Below, in pieces: positions 1-11,459 of a stretch of 64,000 bases of DNA (position 1 is the first letter of the stretch; every line of letters begins with the position of its first letter). The notes beneath the pieces were generated by a model. The model saw nothing but the letters and a program-made list of their open reading frames with translations, ran no database searches and had not been told where the DNA came from. The position numbers were made by a program, and so were the translations under genes. The stretch is from Schistocerca nitens (lineage: Eukaryota > Arthropoda > Insecta > Orthoptera > Acrididae): assembly GCF_023898315.1 (NCBI RefSeq), contig NC_064617.1, positions 714,447,202 through 714,511,201 of the forward strand. Reading direction: 5' to 3'.

Positions 1-972
1 TCGATCTGGTTACTGCCGTCTTATTATTAACCTGATGGGTCAAACAATTGTATAACCACGTGGTACTGGTCTCACAAAGTACAGCCCACGTGGGTTGAAC
101 ATAAAGAAAAGTTGCTATATTGAAAAATATTGTCAAGACGAGACGTTATAATCTCACGCATATTCGCATTTAAGATTGATGATCTTAGTTAGAGTTACTG
201 ATCAACACGTGGTTCCACTTTACTCACAAAGTAGTGACAAAGCAACTACCGGAAGATATTCTGAACTTCACACTCGAATTACACTGCGTTGCAATTTAAG
301 ATAACATTAGATATTTTAGAGGTAAACCTGAAATAAAGGTGGTTAAATTTTCAGTTAGGCTGAACTTAAGAAATCCATTGTCCTACGGACTTAGCAGACT
401 CGCGCTTAGCCGGTGATCTTACCACTTCAGACGCTCGCCGCGGACAGACTGACCTGGGCTCCTACCAAGGGTGCTTCCGTATACAAAACGGAAGTGACCA
501 GAGAGGCAGCTTCCTATACCAACATGACAAGCGACGGACAGGACCATACTAAGGATAGAAACCTCTTTGCTTTTAGAAAGCGTAGCTACCTGTTCCGACG
601 TTGGTCCTACTGTTCTCTAGCAGACAGGCTTGTCTGCTACCATCCAGCACGCAACTAGAAATACATTTGCTCATTCATTCTTTCACACAGAAGGGAAGGG
701 GGATGACAGTATCTTATCATATACAGTATATAAAACAAAGCGGATGTAGGTTCCGTATGAGAATGTGTGACATGAATTACATTTAAACTATGTTTTAAAG
801 GGTAGTAGTGTGACAGATCGTTCTTGTTTATGTGTAAAAGTAACACGTTTCACTGCTCAGTCTCCTCCCAGATAGTCATAAACACCACAGTAAATTTATA
901 AGAGGAATTTATGCCGTAAATGACAACATATTTAACAAATTAATATGAAAGGAATCCAACAGAGACCTTTCA
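1..972. other. Unassigned sequence
   Basis: No gene or repeat family could be recognised here. A short open frame at 413-658 has no recognisable domain and overlaps another short frame, so it is not called. The stretch has mixed composition and no obvious tandem structure. It may be part of an old transposable element, but nothing in it proves this. Confidence 0.3.
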
Positions 973-1054
973 ACCTGCTGACATCAGGAAAGGTTTCAAC
1001 CGATTTCTCATCCACAAACAGCAGTTGACAGTCGTTGCCTGGTGAAACGTTGTT

Positions 1055-2060
1055 GTGATGTCTCGTGTAAGGAGGAGAAATGTGTACCATCACCTTTCCG
1101 ACTTTGATAAAGGTCGGATTATAGCCTATCGCGATTGTGGTTTATCGTATCGCGACATTGCTGCTCGAGTTGGTCGAGATCCAATGACTGTTAGCAGAAT
1201 ATGGAATCGGTGGGTTCAGGAGGGTAATACGGAACGCCGTGCTGGATCCCAACGGCCTCGTATCACTAGCAGTCGAGATGACATGCATCTTATCCGCATG
1301 GTTGTAACGGTTCGTGCAGCCATGTCTAGATCCCTGAGTCAACAGATGGGGACGTTTGCAAGACAACAACCAACTGCACGAACAGTTCGACGACGTTTGC
1401 AGCATCATGGACTATCAGCTCGGAGACCATGGCTGCGGTTATCCTTGTCGCTGCATCACAGAGAGGAGCGCCTGCGATGGTGTACTCAACGATGAACCTG
1501 GGTCCACGAATGGCAAAACGTCATTTTTTCGGATGAATCCAGGTTCTGTTTACAGCATTATGATGGTCGCATCCGTGTTTGGCGACATCGCGGTGAACGC
1601 ATATCGGAAGCGTGTATTCGTCATATACTGGGGCATCATCCGGCGTGATGCTATAGGGTGCCATTGGCTACACGTCTCGGTCACCTCTTGTTCGCATTGA
1701 CGGCACTTTGAACAGTGGAAGTTACATTTCAGATGTCTTACGACCCGTGGCTCTACCCTTCATTCGATCTCTACATTTCAGCAGGATAATGCACGACCGC
1801 GTGTTGCAGGTCCTGTACGGGCCTTTCTGGATATAGAAAATGTTCGACTGCTGCCCTGGCCAGCACATTCTCCCGATTTCTCACCAATTGAAAGCGTCTG
1901 GTCAATGATGGCCGAGCAACTGGCTCGTCACAATACTCCAGTCACTACTCTTTATGAACTGTGGTATCGTGTTGAAGCTGCATGGACAGCTGTACCTGTA
2001 CACGCCATCCAAGCTCTGTTTGACTCAATGCCCAGGCGTATGAAGGCCGTTATTACGGCC
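1055..2060 (+). pseudogene. Tc1-like transposase pseudogene (family A, copy 1)
   Basis: The frame opens at 1055 and reads a basic N-terminus, then a paired helix-turn-helix region typical of Tc1 transposases (DFDKGRII, YRDIAARVGRD, VSRIWNRW). It stops at 1493-1495. Beyond that stop the same frame still encodes the first catalytic block (IFSDESRF). Later parts of the DDE core, including the NxxPIE-type block, survive only in shifted frames. The coding remnant is interrupted by a SINE at 2061. In the live family this would be a DNA-cutting and joining enzyme acting on the element's terminal repeats. Here it is dead, with at least one stop and several frameshifts. It is close to copy 2 at 18135. 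Confidence 0.85.
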
Positions 2061-2200
2061 AACCACTACGGTCGCAGGTTCGAATCCTGCCTCGGGCATG
2101 GATGTGTGTGATGTCCTCAGGTTAGTTAGGTTTAATTAGTTCTAAGTTGTAGGCGACTGATGACCTCAGAAGTTAAGTCGCATACTGCTCAGAGCCATTT
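2061..2200 (+). repeat. tRNA-derived SINE (5' truncated), nested in Tc1
   Basis: The sequence starts within the tRNA-like head and keeps a B-box (GGTTCGAATCC), followed by the family body and ending gctcagagccattt. It is flanked by a perfect 9-bp target duplication, attacggcc, at 2052-2060 and 2201-2209. The empty site is visible in the sister Tc1 copy near 19145, which proves the insertion. It is the reverse orientation of most other SINE copies in the window. Confidence 0.93.
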
Positions 2201-2512
2201 ATTACGGCCAGAGGTGGTTGTTCTGGGTACTGATTTCTCAGGATCTATGCACCCAAATTCCGTGAAAATGTAATCATATATCAGTTCTAGTAAAATATAT
2301 TTGTCCAGTGAATGCCCGTTTATGATGTGCATTTCTTTTTGGTGTTGCAATTTTAATGGCCAGTAGTGTATGTTTCTCTGCATCGTAGTTTCTCAAATTT
2401 TTCTAGTATATATACTACAGCTCTTCCGAAGGATTTGTTTCCATAGACAAGTACAGAACGCAACAACGACCTGTAGAAAATTAGAAGAGTCTGTGGTTCA
2501 ACTCCCCACTAA

Positions 2513-3847
2513 AGCCTTCGGCACACGAACAGGGCATTCAATCATTGAGCGTTGAGGATGCCAAATTTATGATGTCGTAGAGTGGAAAAAGCACACTGGG
2601 GAGTCTTTCCAGACCTGGAGGGCAATATCTAGCACGTCAGGTAGTCTGAACGTGGGTATGGACGTAGACCAATGAGATGGAAGAACGCCAGCCACATCAT
2701 ATGCATGCCATCTCTTTTCAGTAAGGAAACGTAAGGCGCCGTATTGGCTTTCAGTTGAATCCCAGATGTATGTATGACGTTTCTAAACACCTTCAAATTG
2801 AGGATGTCTCGAAAACCCGTCCTTAATTAGATGATTCGCGCTAGTAAAATGACGGGAAACGTCATATTCATGTTTAAAGAATTATTGTAGCTTACCTATT
2901 ATTAGAGTGGTAACGGAACATTCAGGGTACTCCAGAAACGCATTGTTCTTGTTACAGTGTGCTATAATCAAACGTCAGTTAGTAAAATAACAACGACTCA
3001 AGTATTCAGGAGATGGTAAGGTGCAAAGTATGGTCGTGGACCATTCACGGTCGATGTAGCGTAATGGAAAGAGTCGTAGAATTGTGAGAGATAAGATAAT
3101 TTGTTGCTGGTTCGCGTCTCGCTTGACCCAAAACTTCTTTTTATTAATCTTCGCCTTTTCTAATAAGTTCTGATACTTTCGTTTAGTTTGACAAAAGGGT
3201 ATTCTATAATATTAGATGTCATGTAAGTAAAAGTGCACTCATTCTGAGGAGTGAGTTTGTTGAACTGGCTTAATTTACAAGATAGCTTTCATTACTTACA
3301 ATGAGATGTTCTGCACTTTCTTGTTTTAAGTTTTGTACTTAATATGTTGTAAATATTCTACTACTGAATAGGAACAGTAACCAAGTAAGAATGACGTTAG
3401 GTTTTTATTAAAAAGTGATAATGATGCAATTATTTTTTATCTAATGTGGAGAACTTTTGTAAATTTGTGTCGCACTGTTTGTGAAGGAGCTTTGATAAGC
3501 CGCTGTCCTTATTGGCTGGACATGGTACTTTCCTTTTTGCCTTATAAGATGTTCACGGATATTGAAGTTTTTATATGTGTATACCAAAGACAGAATGACT
3601 TGTCTAGGAAAGGAAATGTGCGTTTCAATAGAGCTGACATAGGGATTTTACGTTAATTTCGTAAACAGTGTGATTCGCGAGCAAGATACTGCCGACAACT
3701 CCTGCCGGAGAGCGCTGCTATCGCATATATCACGTTGAGGCACACGTACCGTATGCGCAAGTCCCGTCGTTTCTGAGCATTCAGCAGCACCTTGCCTCGG
3801 CATGCTCAACCGTTATTTTCAGAATCACAGTCCATGTGCTGACGGCT
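2513..3847. mobile_element. Non-autonomous DNA transposon with TAA target duplication, copy 1
   Basis: The left end reads agccttcggcacacgaac and the right end is its approximate inverse, gtccatgtgctgacggct. TAA lies on both sides (2510-2512, 3848-3850). The whole stretch aligns by eye with 61166-62616. A 3-bp TAA duplication fits the PIF/Harbinger superfamily, but no transposase is present, so that assignment is inference. Around 3062-3118 it holds a tRNA-like segment with A-box-like and B-box-like (ggttcgcgtct) stretches. The ends resemble a satellite-like non-coding passenger element of about 1.3 kb. Confidence 0.8.
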
Positions 3848-3908
3848 TAAATGAGTGTAATGGATAGAAATATACTGCCTGAACAAAGAAATGTAGCACC
3901 CAGAAAAT

Positions 3909-4780
3909 ATGGATGAGAAATTCTCGGTAAACTTGCCACGTCAAATTTGGGCAAGTCCCGAGCTTTCGATGACTACCTCTCCGCGGTTCCGATGTTGTAT
4001 ATATCCCTCCGCATCCTCGATGCCATGCACTCCGTCTCGCTTTCTGCATTTGTTTACCTTCATCCACCTAGATCCTCTACCATCTCATCAAATTCCCACC
4101 ATCTTCACCCACATCGAACACCTGCGCATCTCCTATATTGTCCGCAAACTAGTTTCCAGTGACCCCATTGTCTCCTCTCTGATCACGAACCCTGGTATGT
4201 TGTCGCGTCTTCACAAACACATCCCTCCGTCTCTGCTCCTCCATACTCTCAACGTCCTATCCCATCACAACTTCAACCAATTCTCTCTCCCAGACAATGA
4301 GATCCGCCCTTCCCCACCCATCCAATTCCACATTAGGGCTGCTCTCTACGTTTTCCTCTACACCCACGCATATTCCTTTCTTCTTGTGTCACAACCCTCT
4401 CCACACACCATTACTCCTCACCCTCTGTATTCCCGCTATCTGCTTCACCTCCTACCCATCATTTCCATAGTTTCTACACCTAACAGGCCTCTCTTCCTTC
4501 CTTACCCCTCCCCCCTCCCCCTCCGAACCTCTCTAGGACATATTCCCTCCTCCCAGAATACTTTTTCACCCAGTGCAATTTCTTCAGACGTTAAGTGAAA
4601 GTGCAGCGCTCCGGTGTTTTTTCGTAGAAGGATTTCACCTCATCGCACCTGTGTTTTTACGTTTTATATATTCTTCGTCCTTTTAGCTGTCCGTCATTAA
4701 TCTTTTTTAACTATAATGTAAATAGTCCTCACGTCTGTATTTTCATTCGACATGGAAAGTTTACCGAGAATTTCCTATCC
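3909..4780. repeat. Inverted-repeat-bounded unit of unknown class
   Basis: The string gaaattctcggtaaact occurs at about 3918 and, inverted, near 4755, within arms of roughly 35 bp that also share flanking bases. Between them is a pyrimidine-rich stretch ending in T-rich sequence (tttttaactataatgtaaat) that resembles a retroelement 3' untranslated region. An open frame of 229 codons covers 3909-4598, but it is rich in Pro, Ser, His and Leu as expected from C/T-rich DNA. I do not call it a gene. Confidence 0.4.
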
Positions 4781-4849
4781 AAGAACTTCATCGCGAAAGA
4801 CTTGGTTGCCACCCAGAAGACGTGGTCGAATATGGATGAAACTTCATAT

Positions 4850-6110
4850 ATGTGCACACCATCGGCGCGTATGTAAGTGATTAGAGTTGTAATTCTCTGT
4901 GACGGGTTGAGCAACCGCAAAAGGACATCAGTCTCGTTCGTGTTCAGTGTTGTTATTAGGCCTGAAATAGTATAAAAGTGGCGTGAAGAGCATCAGATGT
5001 TGAGTGATCGATGTGAACGACACGGAGATGCAGCGATAGTCGTGTGAGAGCGTTTTCAGAGTCAGAGAGTTTTAAAGTAGTTTGGTTGTGGGTCTCCATT
5101 TGCCTCGCTGGACGAGTCGTGTGACATACAGATATATGGGGCAGTTTGGATGCCACAGTGGCCCAACGTTCTACTGTATGGGTACGTGAGAGCTGACACA
5201 GTTGAAGTCCCCGACCGACTACGTCTGACCACCACAAGGGAGAACCGCCGTATTGTGCACCAAGCACATGGAACCCCTTTCACATTTGCGCCTCCCAACC
5301 GAGAAAAAAATTGATTCCTTGCAGTAGTTTGCGTCATTCCGCAGTATTGGGCGGAGACTAGCAGCTGCTAGACTAGGGAATTACCGCGCCCTGCCTACGC
5401 TGCGGTTAATGCTATTTCACTAACTTCCGCGTGTAGTTACGTTATGCTATGACAGGGAAGCGTGACTGTTGATAAGTGACGACGCATTGTGTTCTGCGGC
5501 GAACCGCATGACCATCCTCAGTGAGTATGGTGGCGACCAGGGAAAGGTCCTATTCATCCAATGGTTTAGAGAGACACTGCAGTGTTACTACTAACGTCGT
5601 GGTGTGGAGAGCCATCGGGTATGACTTCACGTCACTGTTAGTAATGAGTGAGGGAGCTCTGACGTCGAAAAAGATACGTCAAGAGTCCCTGTGACCTCGT
5701 GTGTCACCTCTCACGCGACAGGCTTTTGATGCCATTTTTGACCAGGACAGTACTCGACCACACATGCCATGTGTCTGTCTGAACTAGTAGCATGTTTTTG
5801 AGCTGCTCTCGCGCAGCAAGGTATTCATTTTTGGCCCCTATAGAACATGTGCAAGACCAATTCGAACATCACTCCGTCACCAGAATCCAATCTATCAAGG
5901 ACCAGTTACAACAGTTGTGAGCCAGTATGCCTCAGGAGAGGATAAACAGCTTTATGGTACCGTTCTCCATTGAATCAGTGCGAATATTCAAGTCAGAGGG
6001 GATGCAACGTCATTCTAACAAATGGGTTCGTACTGCCACGTTCTTTCTAATTTTTTAATCCCTGAAATAACACCATATAACCTCTCAAGTCGGGAAATTT
6101 CATTTCGTTT
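4850..6110 (+). pseudogene. Heavily decayed Tc1-like element
   Basis: No long frame survives. Conceptual reading in shifting frames gives the late catalytic region of a Tc1 transposase (DQDSTRPH-like, then a block resembling IEHVxDQF, then LQQL and SMPQERINS) at about 5730-5990. The start (4950-5050) carries a promoter-like stretch, ctgaaatagtataaaagtgg. Terminal repeats are not clearly recognisable. This is an older and more diverged family than the other Tc1 copies in the window. Confidence 0.6.
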
Positions 6111-6222
6111 CCTCCTCCCCTTCTCGATACTTCATTTTCTTTGTCAGGCATGTATGTGATCGATTAATTTTTAATGTGCTGTTTTCGATATTTCGATGCA
6201 TTGATTATCCGCTCTCTGTATA

Positions 6223-6838
6223 CAGAGTGTCCCAAGAGGAATGGTCAGTATTCAAGGATATGACAGGCACGATCATTCGAAGCAAAAAAATGGTTCAAAT
6301 GGCTCTGAGTACTATGGGACTTAACATCTGATGTCATCAGTCCCCTAGAACTTAGAACTACTTAAACCTAACTAACCTAAGGACATCACACACATCCATG
6401 CCCGAGGTAGGATTCGAACTGCGACCGTAGCGGTAGCGCGGTTCCGGACTGTAGCGCCTAGAACCGCTCAGCCAATCCGGCCGGCCATTCGATGCAAAAC
6501 GGCCTGGTAAACATGCGCTATAAAATGTGTATCTTACGAACTATGCGCACGTCTTCATCTTCGACACTACGAAACAAATCTATTCCACTGCAAGCTCTTT
6601 GCTTTCCATATTTTGGGAGGAGGTAGTATGGACAAAGATGAGAAAAAAATTGTCTGACAAACATAGTCTCTAAAATTCGTACCTTAAGAGATATCAGCAC
6701 TTGTTTAGTATAAGAGACGTGTTTCACGAAAACGAACAAGTGCTCATATTAGACCCCATGTTTACCGAACATATTTTGCTCTGATTGACCATTCCTTTCG
6801 CATCGACGAATATAGGTTATTCCGCTTGGGACTACCTG
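6223..6838. mobile_element. Short TIR element (TA target), MITE-like, with nested SINE
   Basis: The left end cagagtgtcccaagaggaat and the right end attccgcttgggactacctg are imperfect inverted repeats. Each is flanked by TA (6221-6222, 6839-6840), consistent with a Tc1/mariner-type non-autonomous element. No transposase frame is present. About 200 bp of the length is a SINE inserted at 6288. The remaining roughly 400 bp has no recognisable coding content. Confidence 0.6.
6288..6485 (-). repeat. tRNA-derived SINE, full length
   Basis: Read on the minus strand this has a tRNA-like head with an A-box-like stretch and a B-box (here reduced to gcagttcgaatcc), followed by the common body and a tail ending cagagccatttgaacca. 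The target duplication is cattcgaagcaaaa at 6274-6287 against cattcgatgcaaaa at 6486-6499, one mismatch. It is inserted in the short TIR element 6223-6838. Confidence 0.93.
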
Positions 6839-6844
6839 TATAAT

Positions 6845-7269
6845 TCCAGGGATTTGGCTGAGGGCTTCGTAGGAAATATAAACGGGTCTAAAAAGTATGG
6901 AATCCGTTCTCATTGTCAGCTTTTTTTCATGGAGAGCTGCTATTGTGTCGTTAAATTACAAATGGTTAACCCATAACGGTGAAGATATTGGAAACGAGTG
7001 GGTCGTCTGTGCGATGGAGGAATTTGATATTAGAAGAAAATATGTTTTCGAGGTCTGTTTTTATAACGTATATAAGATGGGGCTCAGAATGGTACCCTAA
7101 AACTGCCCTTTAGTTGTGTGAGCCAGAAAGTATATAAATTATTCGTTTGGATAAATACGTTCCTCATCCCTGAAGCTAGGTGTCGGGATGACTTATTTAT
7201 TTGTGATTCTGTAGGTTCACTGTAACGTGGTCACACTTGCTTGTAATATACCAAAACATTAACGAAAAA
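6845..7269. other. Unassigned sequence
   Basis: Nothing beyond short chance frames is visible. There is no repeat match to other parts of the window that I can see. Confidence 0.3.
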
Positions 7270-9488
7270 CAGTATAACCTCGTTAGCACGAACTCGCATA
7301 AGAGAATTTGCGGTTAACGCGTAAAAAATATTGGTCCCACCAGGAATACATTAGTTCTTATGGTATGTTTTATCGGTTAACACGAATTTCGGTTAAGGCG
7401 AATTACGAACTCTGCTTCAGTTCCTAGCGTAATTAAATTTCACTGTAACACAAACTTCCGACCTTAGAGTATTCTAAAGCGTAATATTTTTTTCCGAAAT
7501 GAATGTAGGAAATGTAGCTACAAAGCTATTAATATTTACTGTTGACTCGTTTTTAACGTATTGTATGTCGGTAGCTGCGATTATCACCTCAACAGTCAGC
7601 GTATGCTGTACATTGTAAGACATTCAATAATGTGTGCAGCAGCATTTAGGAACATACACAGTGCCAGGTTTGACAGGTGTTCTGTTAGTCGTAGTCGTAT
7701 CTAGTTGGAATACTGAATAAAAACTACAGTTACAACCGGTACCGTAGCACGCGAAAATGGCAAAGAGGAAACAGACAGCTCTAAATGTACAGTTAAAGCT
7801 TAAGATTTTAAATGAAGTGGACCTTGGTACCAAGAAAACAGCAATTGCAGAGCAGTTTGGTATACCTAAATCTACTTTATCTACGATTATTAAGAATCGA
7901 GAAAAAATTATTAATGCTGCGGCATCAGGTTCTGGAAACAAATCTAAAAGACTTCGTACCGCTAAGTATGAAGACATCGAGACGTTACTGCTAGAATGGT
8001 TCAATCTTATGCGTGCATCTAACATACCTTTAACTGGCCTGTGATTCAGTCAAAAGCAAATGATATTGCTAAAGATATGGGCATCGAAGACTTCCGTTGT
8101 TCTGCTGGTTGGTTGTATCGGTTCCAAAAGAGACATTCAATTTTATCTGTACAAATTTGTGGTGAAGCAAATAAAGTTGATGAAGAAAGTGCGAACAGCT
8201 GGTTGCATGGATTCAATCGAGTGAGGGAAAAGTATGCCTCGTATGATGTGTTTAGCATGGATGAAACTGGATTTTTCTACAATCGTCTACCAAATCACAC
8301 CCTGGGGATAAAAGGTGATAAGTGTCACGGTGGAGCACGAATCAAACAACGTGTGACTGTTCTACTGTGCTGTAATGCTGACGGCAGTGAGAAGTTTTGT
8401 CCCTAGGTAATCGGTAAAGCCGAGAAACCACGTTGTTTTAAAAACATAAATATGGACATTTTACCTTGCATCTGCTCTCACCACAAGAAAGCTAGGATCG
8501 ATGGCACATCATTTCGCAAGTGGCTTCTCCGTTTCAACAGTCGAATGGTTGCTCAAAATAGACATGTTCTTCTTACATTGGACAGATGTACTGCCCATAA
8601 CGTTCATGATCTGAACCTATGCAACATAAAGGTTCATTTTTTTCCATCCGACGCCACAAGCCGCCTTCAACCTTTGGACCGAGGCATAATCTCTCTCATA
8701 AAGGGAGCTTATCGTAAGTGACTTGTAAGAGCTGCAATTTGTGCTCCTCAAAACAATAGTGTAACCCCAAATTGGAATCTGCTTGGCGCAACAAAAGCCA
8801 TCGCAGCAGCCTGGAACTCAGTATCGCCACATCATATAGGGAAGTGCTTTAACAGAGCTTGGAGACATAGCAGCACTGAAGATGTCCACGAGTTAGAAGA
8901 TGCCACTTCACCAGATGAATGAACAGTTCTGCAGGTCGTTGCGAACCCTGGGATTAGTTTCGAAGAATTCATTAGTGTAGACGACGATGTTGCCGTATGT
9001 GCTTCTGTGGAATCGGATGTGCCAAAAGCTGTGAACGAGGTGCAAGAAGGGCCATCAGAAGAAAGTGAAGAGGAAGAGAATACAGATACCATTCCACCCA
9101 CCCGTCAGGAGATGTTTACAGCCTTGGACAGTTAAGAACGGTTCGCTTCAACATCCGACGTCACTGCTGGATTTACGGACGCTATCATTACAATTGGTTG
9201 TGAAACTACAAAATATAGTCGTTCCCACGAACGTCAGCGAACCGTGACCGAATTTTTTCCAAGAAAGTAACGATCACAATTTGTGAGTACTTGTAATTTT
9301 ACAATCACTTTATAGTGCTATAAGTCTACAATAACGTGATTGATAGTGTAGTGTATTACACAGTAGCGTACTGCTGTACATGTATACTTATTAAAATCTG
9401 TGTTTTTCACTTAACACGAATTTTTTTTAATACGAACTCCTGATTTTTCGGTCCCTTCGGATTCGTGTTAACGAGGTACATAGAACAG
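7270..9488 (+). mobile_element. pogo/Tigger-like DNA transposon
   Basis: The left end starts cagtataacctcgttagcac and the right end (about 9460-9488) contains the inverse gtgttaacgaggta, giving a roughly 16-bp core terminal repeat, acctcgtta(a/g)cacgaa. Further inside, both ends repeat related strings (ggttaacacgaa). The 2.2-kb size and the single CENP-B/jerky-like transposase fit the pogo/Tigger group. Exact outer ends and the TA duplication are blurred by decay. Confidence 0.8.
7757..9270 (+). pseudogene. pogo/Tigger (CENP-B/jerky-like) transposase pseudogene
   Basis: The N-terminus (MAKRKQTALNVQLKLKIL) is a CENP-B-type helix-turn-helix (IAEQFGIPKSTLST). It is followed by a second DNA-binding domain (CSAGWLYRFQKRHSI) and the DDD core: FSMDETGFFY at about 8256, LTLDRCTAHN at about 8575 and QPLDRGI at about 8670. 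An acidic C-terminus (EESEEEE) ends at the TAA of 9268-9270. One base is missing near 8040, shifting the frame. In-frame stops lie at 8404-8406, 8719-8721, about 8920 and about 9133. With so few lesions over about 500 codons the copy is moderately young. It would have acted in the nucleus on the element's ends. Confidence 0.9.
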
Positions 9489-10440
9489 TAATATTAACTG
9501 ACTCTGCAGTAAGAGAAACAAGTACAACAGTAAGCTGTACATTTACTATGGAAAGGCTACTAATGAAGAAACGAAAATAAAAGTACGATGCTACATTGTT
9601 AAAGGAAGGAAGGTGATAAAAGCAAGTCGACATGAGTATGTTTTTCTACTAAATTCATCTGTAGACATGTACGGTATTGAGAGTATTAAGGAGTATACCT
9701 GGGTAGAATTTGTATTTTGCGGTCGAAGAGAGACCAGACCGTCGTCGTGAAAATAGAAACAACGCAAATACAGCTTTCTTTGAGGAATTACGTTAAATCT
9801 TTGTAAGACCATGAAATGTCTTGCATCCCTGGATCGTATCATTACGAAGTCCTGATGCAAATTATGTTGTTCTATCAGTCAGAAAGATTGTTTTCGGCAA
9901 GCCACATTCTTTTCGATAATGTTACTAAAAATTTCCGCAAACCTCTTGAATCTTTACAAGATCACTAATTTACCACTTGTATAAGAGTTGTCGTTTGTGT
10001 AGCAGCCGCTGTGGCGTGTTTCTCACTGATGAAGTCGTTAACTTCAGCTATTCGTTGGCTCTCCGCAGTGGCGCCATGATCTCCAAGAATAACAACATAC
10101 TTCCGATGACGTTGCCATTGGAGACGAGCCACAAGCCGGGATCGGAAAATAATGGAAAAGAAAATCGTTGCCGTTATTTTCCAAAGATGCCAACCCAGCA
10201 TTCTGCGTAAGTGAGTCAAGGTGACCGCGGAAAATTTAAATCTACGTGTTCGGATTGGATTTGTGCTCTATTCATTCTAAATTCGGATAGAAGGCCGTAA
10301 TGACGGTACTACTTTGGTCAGTCCAACGATTTGGAATGTCGTACATCAAGCTCGGTGAAAAATAGATGTGTGATATGATGCAATAAGATATAGGGTACTT
10401 CAAAAATACTTTCGCAATATTTGGGACAGGTTCCTTATAT
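9489..10440. other. Unassigned sequence
   Basis: Overlapping short frames on both strands at 9965-10219 are not supported by any recognisable domain. No clear repeat structure is seen. Confidence 0.3.
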
Positions 10441-10449
10441 CAAAACAGG

Positions 10450-11442
10450 ACAATAAGTTCATATAAACATATGATGTCCGAAAACCTTTGTTTTCGAACT
10501 ATTAATGAAAGTTTACATTTAGCGAATTGGCGCTCATCAACACTAAAACTCATAATAAATGTTCTAAATGGCCTCTTGCTTCTAAACACGCATGCACTCG
10601 CCGAGTCACGGACTGTCACACGCTTTCAAATATCCCGTGGCGGTTTTGAATGGTTTCGCTGGCTCCCATGGCACGTCGATGAAGACGTTTCTGCTTCCGG
10701 AGCGTTTGCTGAATACACCATTTGTTCAGGGTGCCCCCAGAGATAATAGTCCAAAGGACTGATTTCAGGGAACGTGCTTGTGATGGTCCTCCTCTACCTA
10801 TCCGTCTGTCATGGCAGAGGCCAGTCAGTGTAACTCAAATACTGAGACTAAAATGTGCTGCAGCTCCATCATGCATACACTAGACATTTCTTCTTATTTG
10901 CTGGGATACATATTTTTGTAGGTCTTGGAGGGTGTTCCAAGTGAAGCCCCGAAAACAGTACCCTAAGACGTGTTGGGAAAAGCGTCTGGTCCCACCAGAC
11001 AGTCAGCTGTAATTCCAGTTCACACATTAATCTTAAACTGACGCTGTTGTATAGCCTGTACTGTAGCATTAGGACTGCGATTGGCTCGAATGTGCTCTCT
11101 TCCAAACTTTGTCTCGTCTGTAAACAAAAGTAAAGAGACAAAAAAGAGATTGGCAGTTTGTGCAACAAACCTGCGGCAAAAGTTCTTCTGTGGAGGGTGA
11201 GTGGTAGGCCTAAGGCCCTTTATGCGCTGAAGATGATACGGATACATTAGTTTTTCGCGAATTATCCTCCTCCATGAACTTGGAGTTGTACCCCATGCCT
11301 GGGCTTGCCATGATTTTTCGATAGCCCGTCGAACGTGCTCTTCATGGTCAGGCGTACGAGCAACACGTGGTCTTCCTCGATCCATAGTCTGTGATGCGTA
11401 TCCTGGCAACGCAACGATACATAGGACGAAAGATTCGATCAC
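10450..11442 (-). pseudogene. IS630/Tc1-mariner-like DDE transposase remnant
   Basis: On the minus strand a frame from 11442 to 11020 reads a linker rich in Arg and then LFTDETKFGREH, the first catalytic block of this group, followed by AIQQRQFKINVW after a frame change. Further downstream RWIGRGGP-like sequence appears near 10800, as in insect transposases of this type where it precedes the last catalytic residue. Frameshifts break it at about 11018 and again near 10870. The superfamily is fairly secure and the exact family is not. Confidence 0.6.
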
Positions 11443-11459
11443 TCAGCTCTCTTCGGTCT

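Larger units (their letters stand above)
973..2368 (+). mobile_element. Tc1-like element, family A, copy 1 (5' truncated)
   Basis: From about 973 to 2368 the sequence matches the copy at 17907-19313, beginning at the shared ctgacatcagg-like stretch before the transposase and ending in the terminal repeat caattttaatggccagtagtg followed by TA. The first roughly 150 bp of the family, including the left terminal repeat, are missing, so this copy cannot be mobilised. A SINE is inserted near its 3' end. The right TA at 2369-2370 is the usual Tc1/mariner target dinucleotide. Confidence 0.85.

Noticed and set aside
413-658. 81-codon frame near the window start
   Set aside because: No domain, no start context and overlap with another frame; consistent with chance.
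2061-2110. tRNA gene candidates (B-box strings ggttcgaatcc throughout)
   Set aside because: They lie in SINE heads with target duplications and lack a closed cloverleaf acceptor stem; SINEs, not tRNA genes.
3909-4598. 229-codon plus-strand frame
   Set aside because: Composition follows C/T-rich DNA, begins inside an inverted-repeat arm, and has no recognisable domain; not called as a gene.
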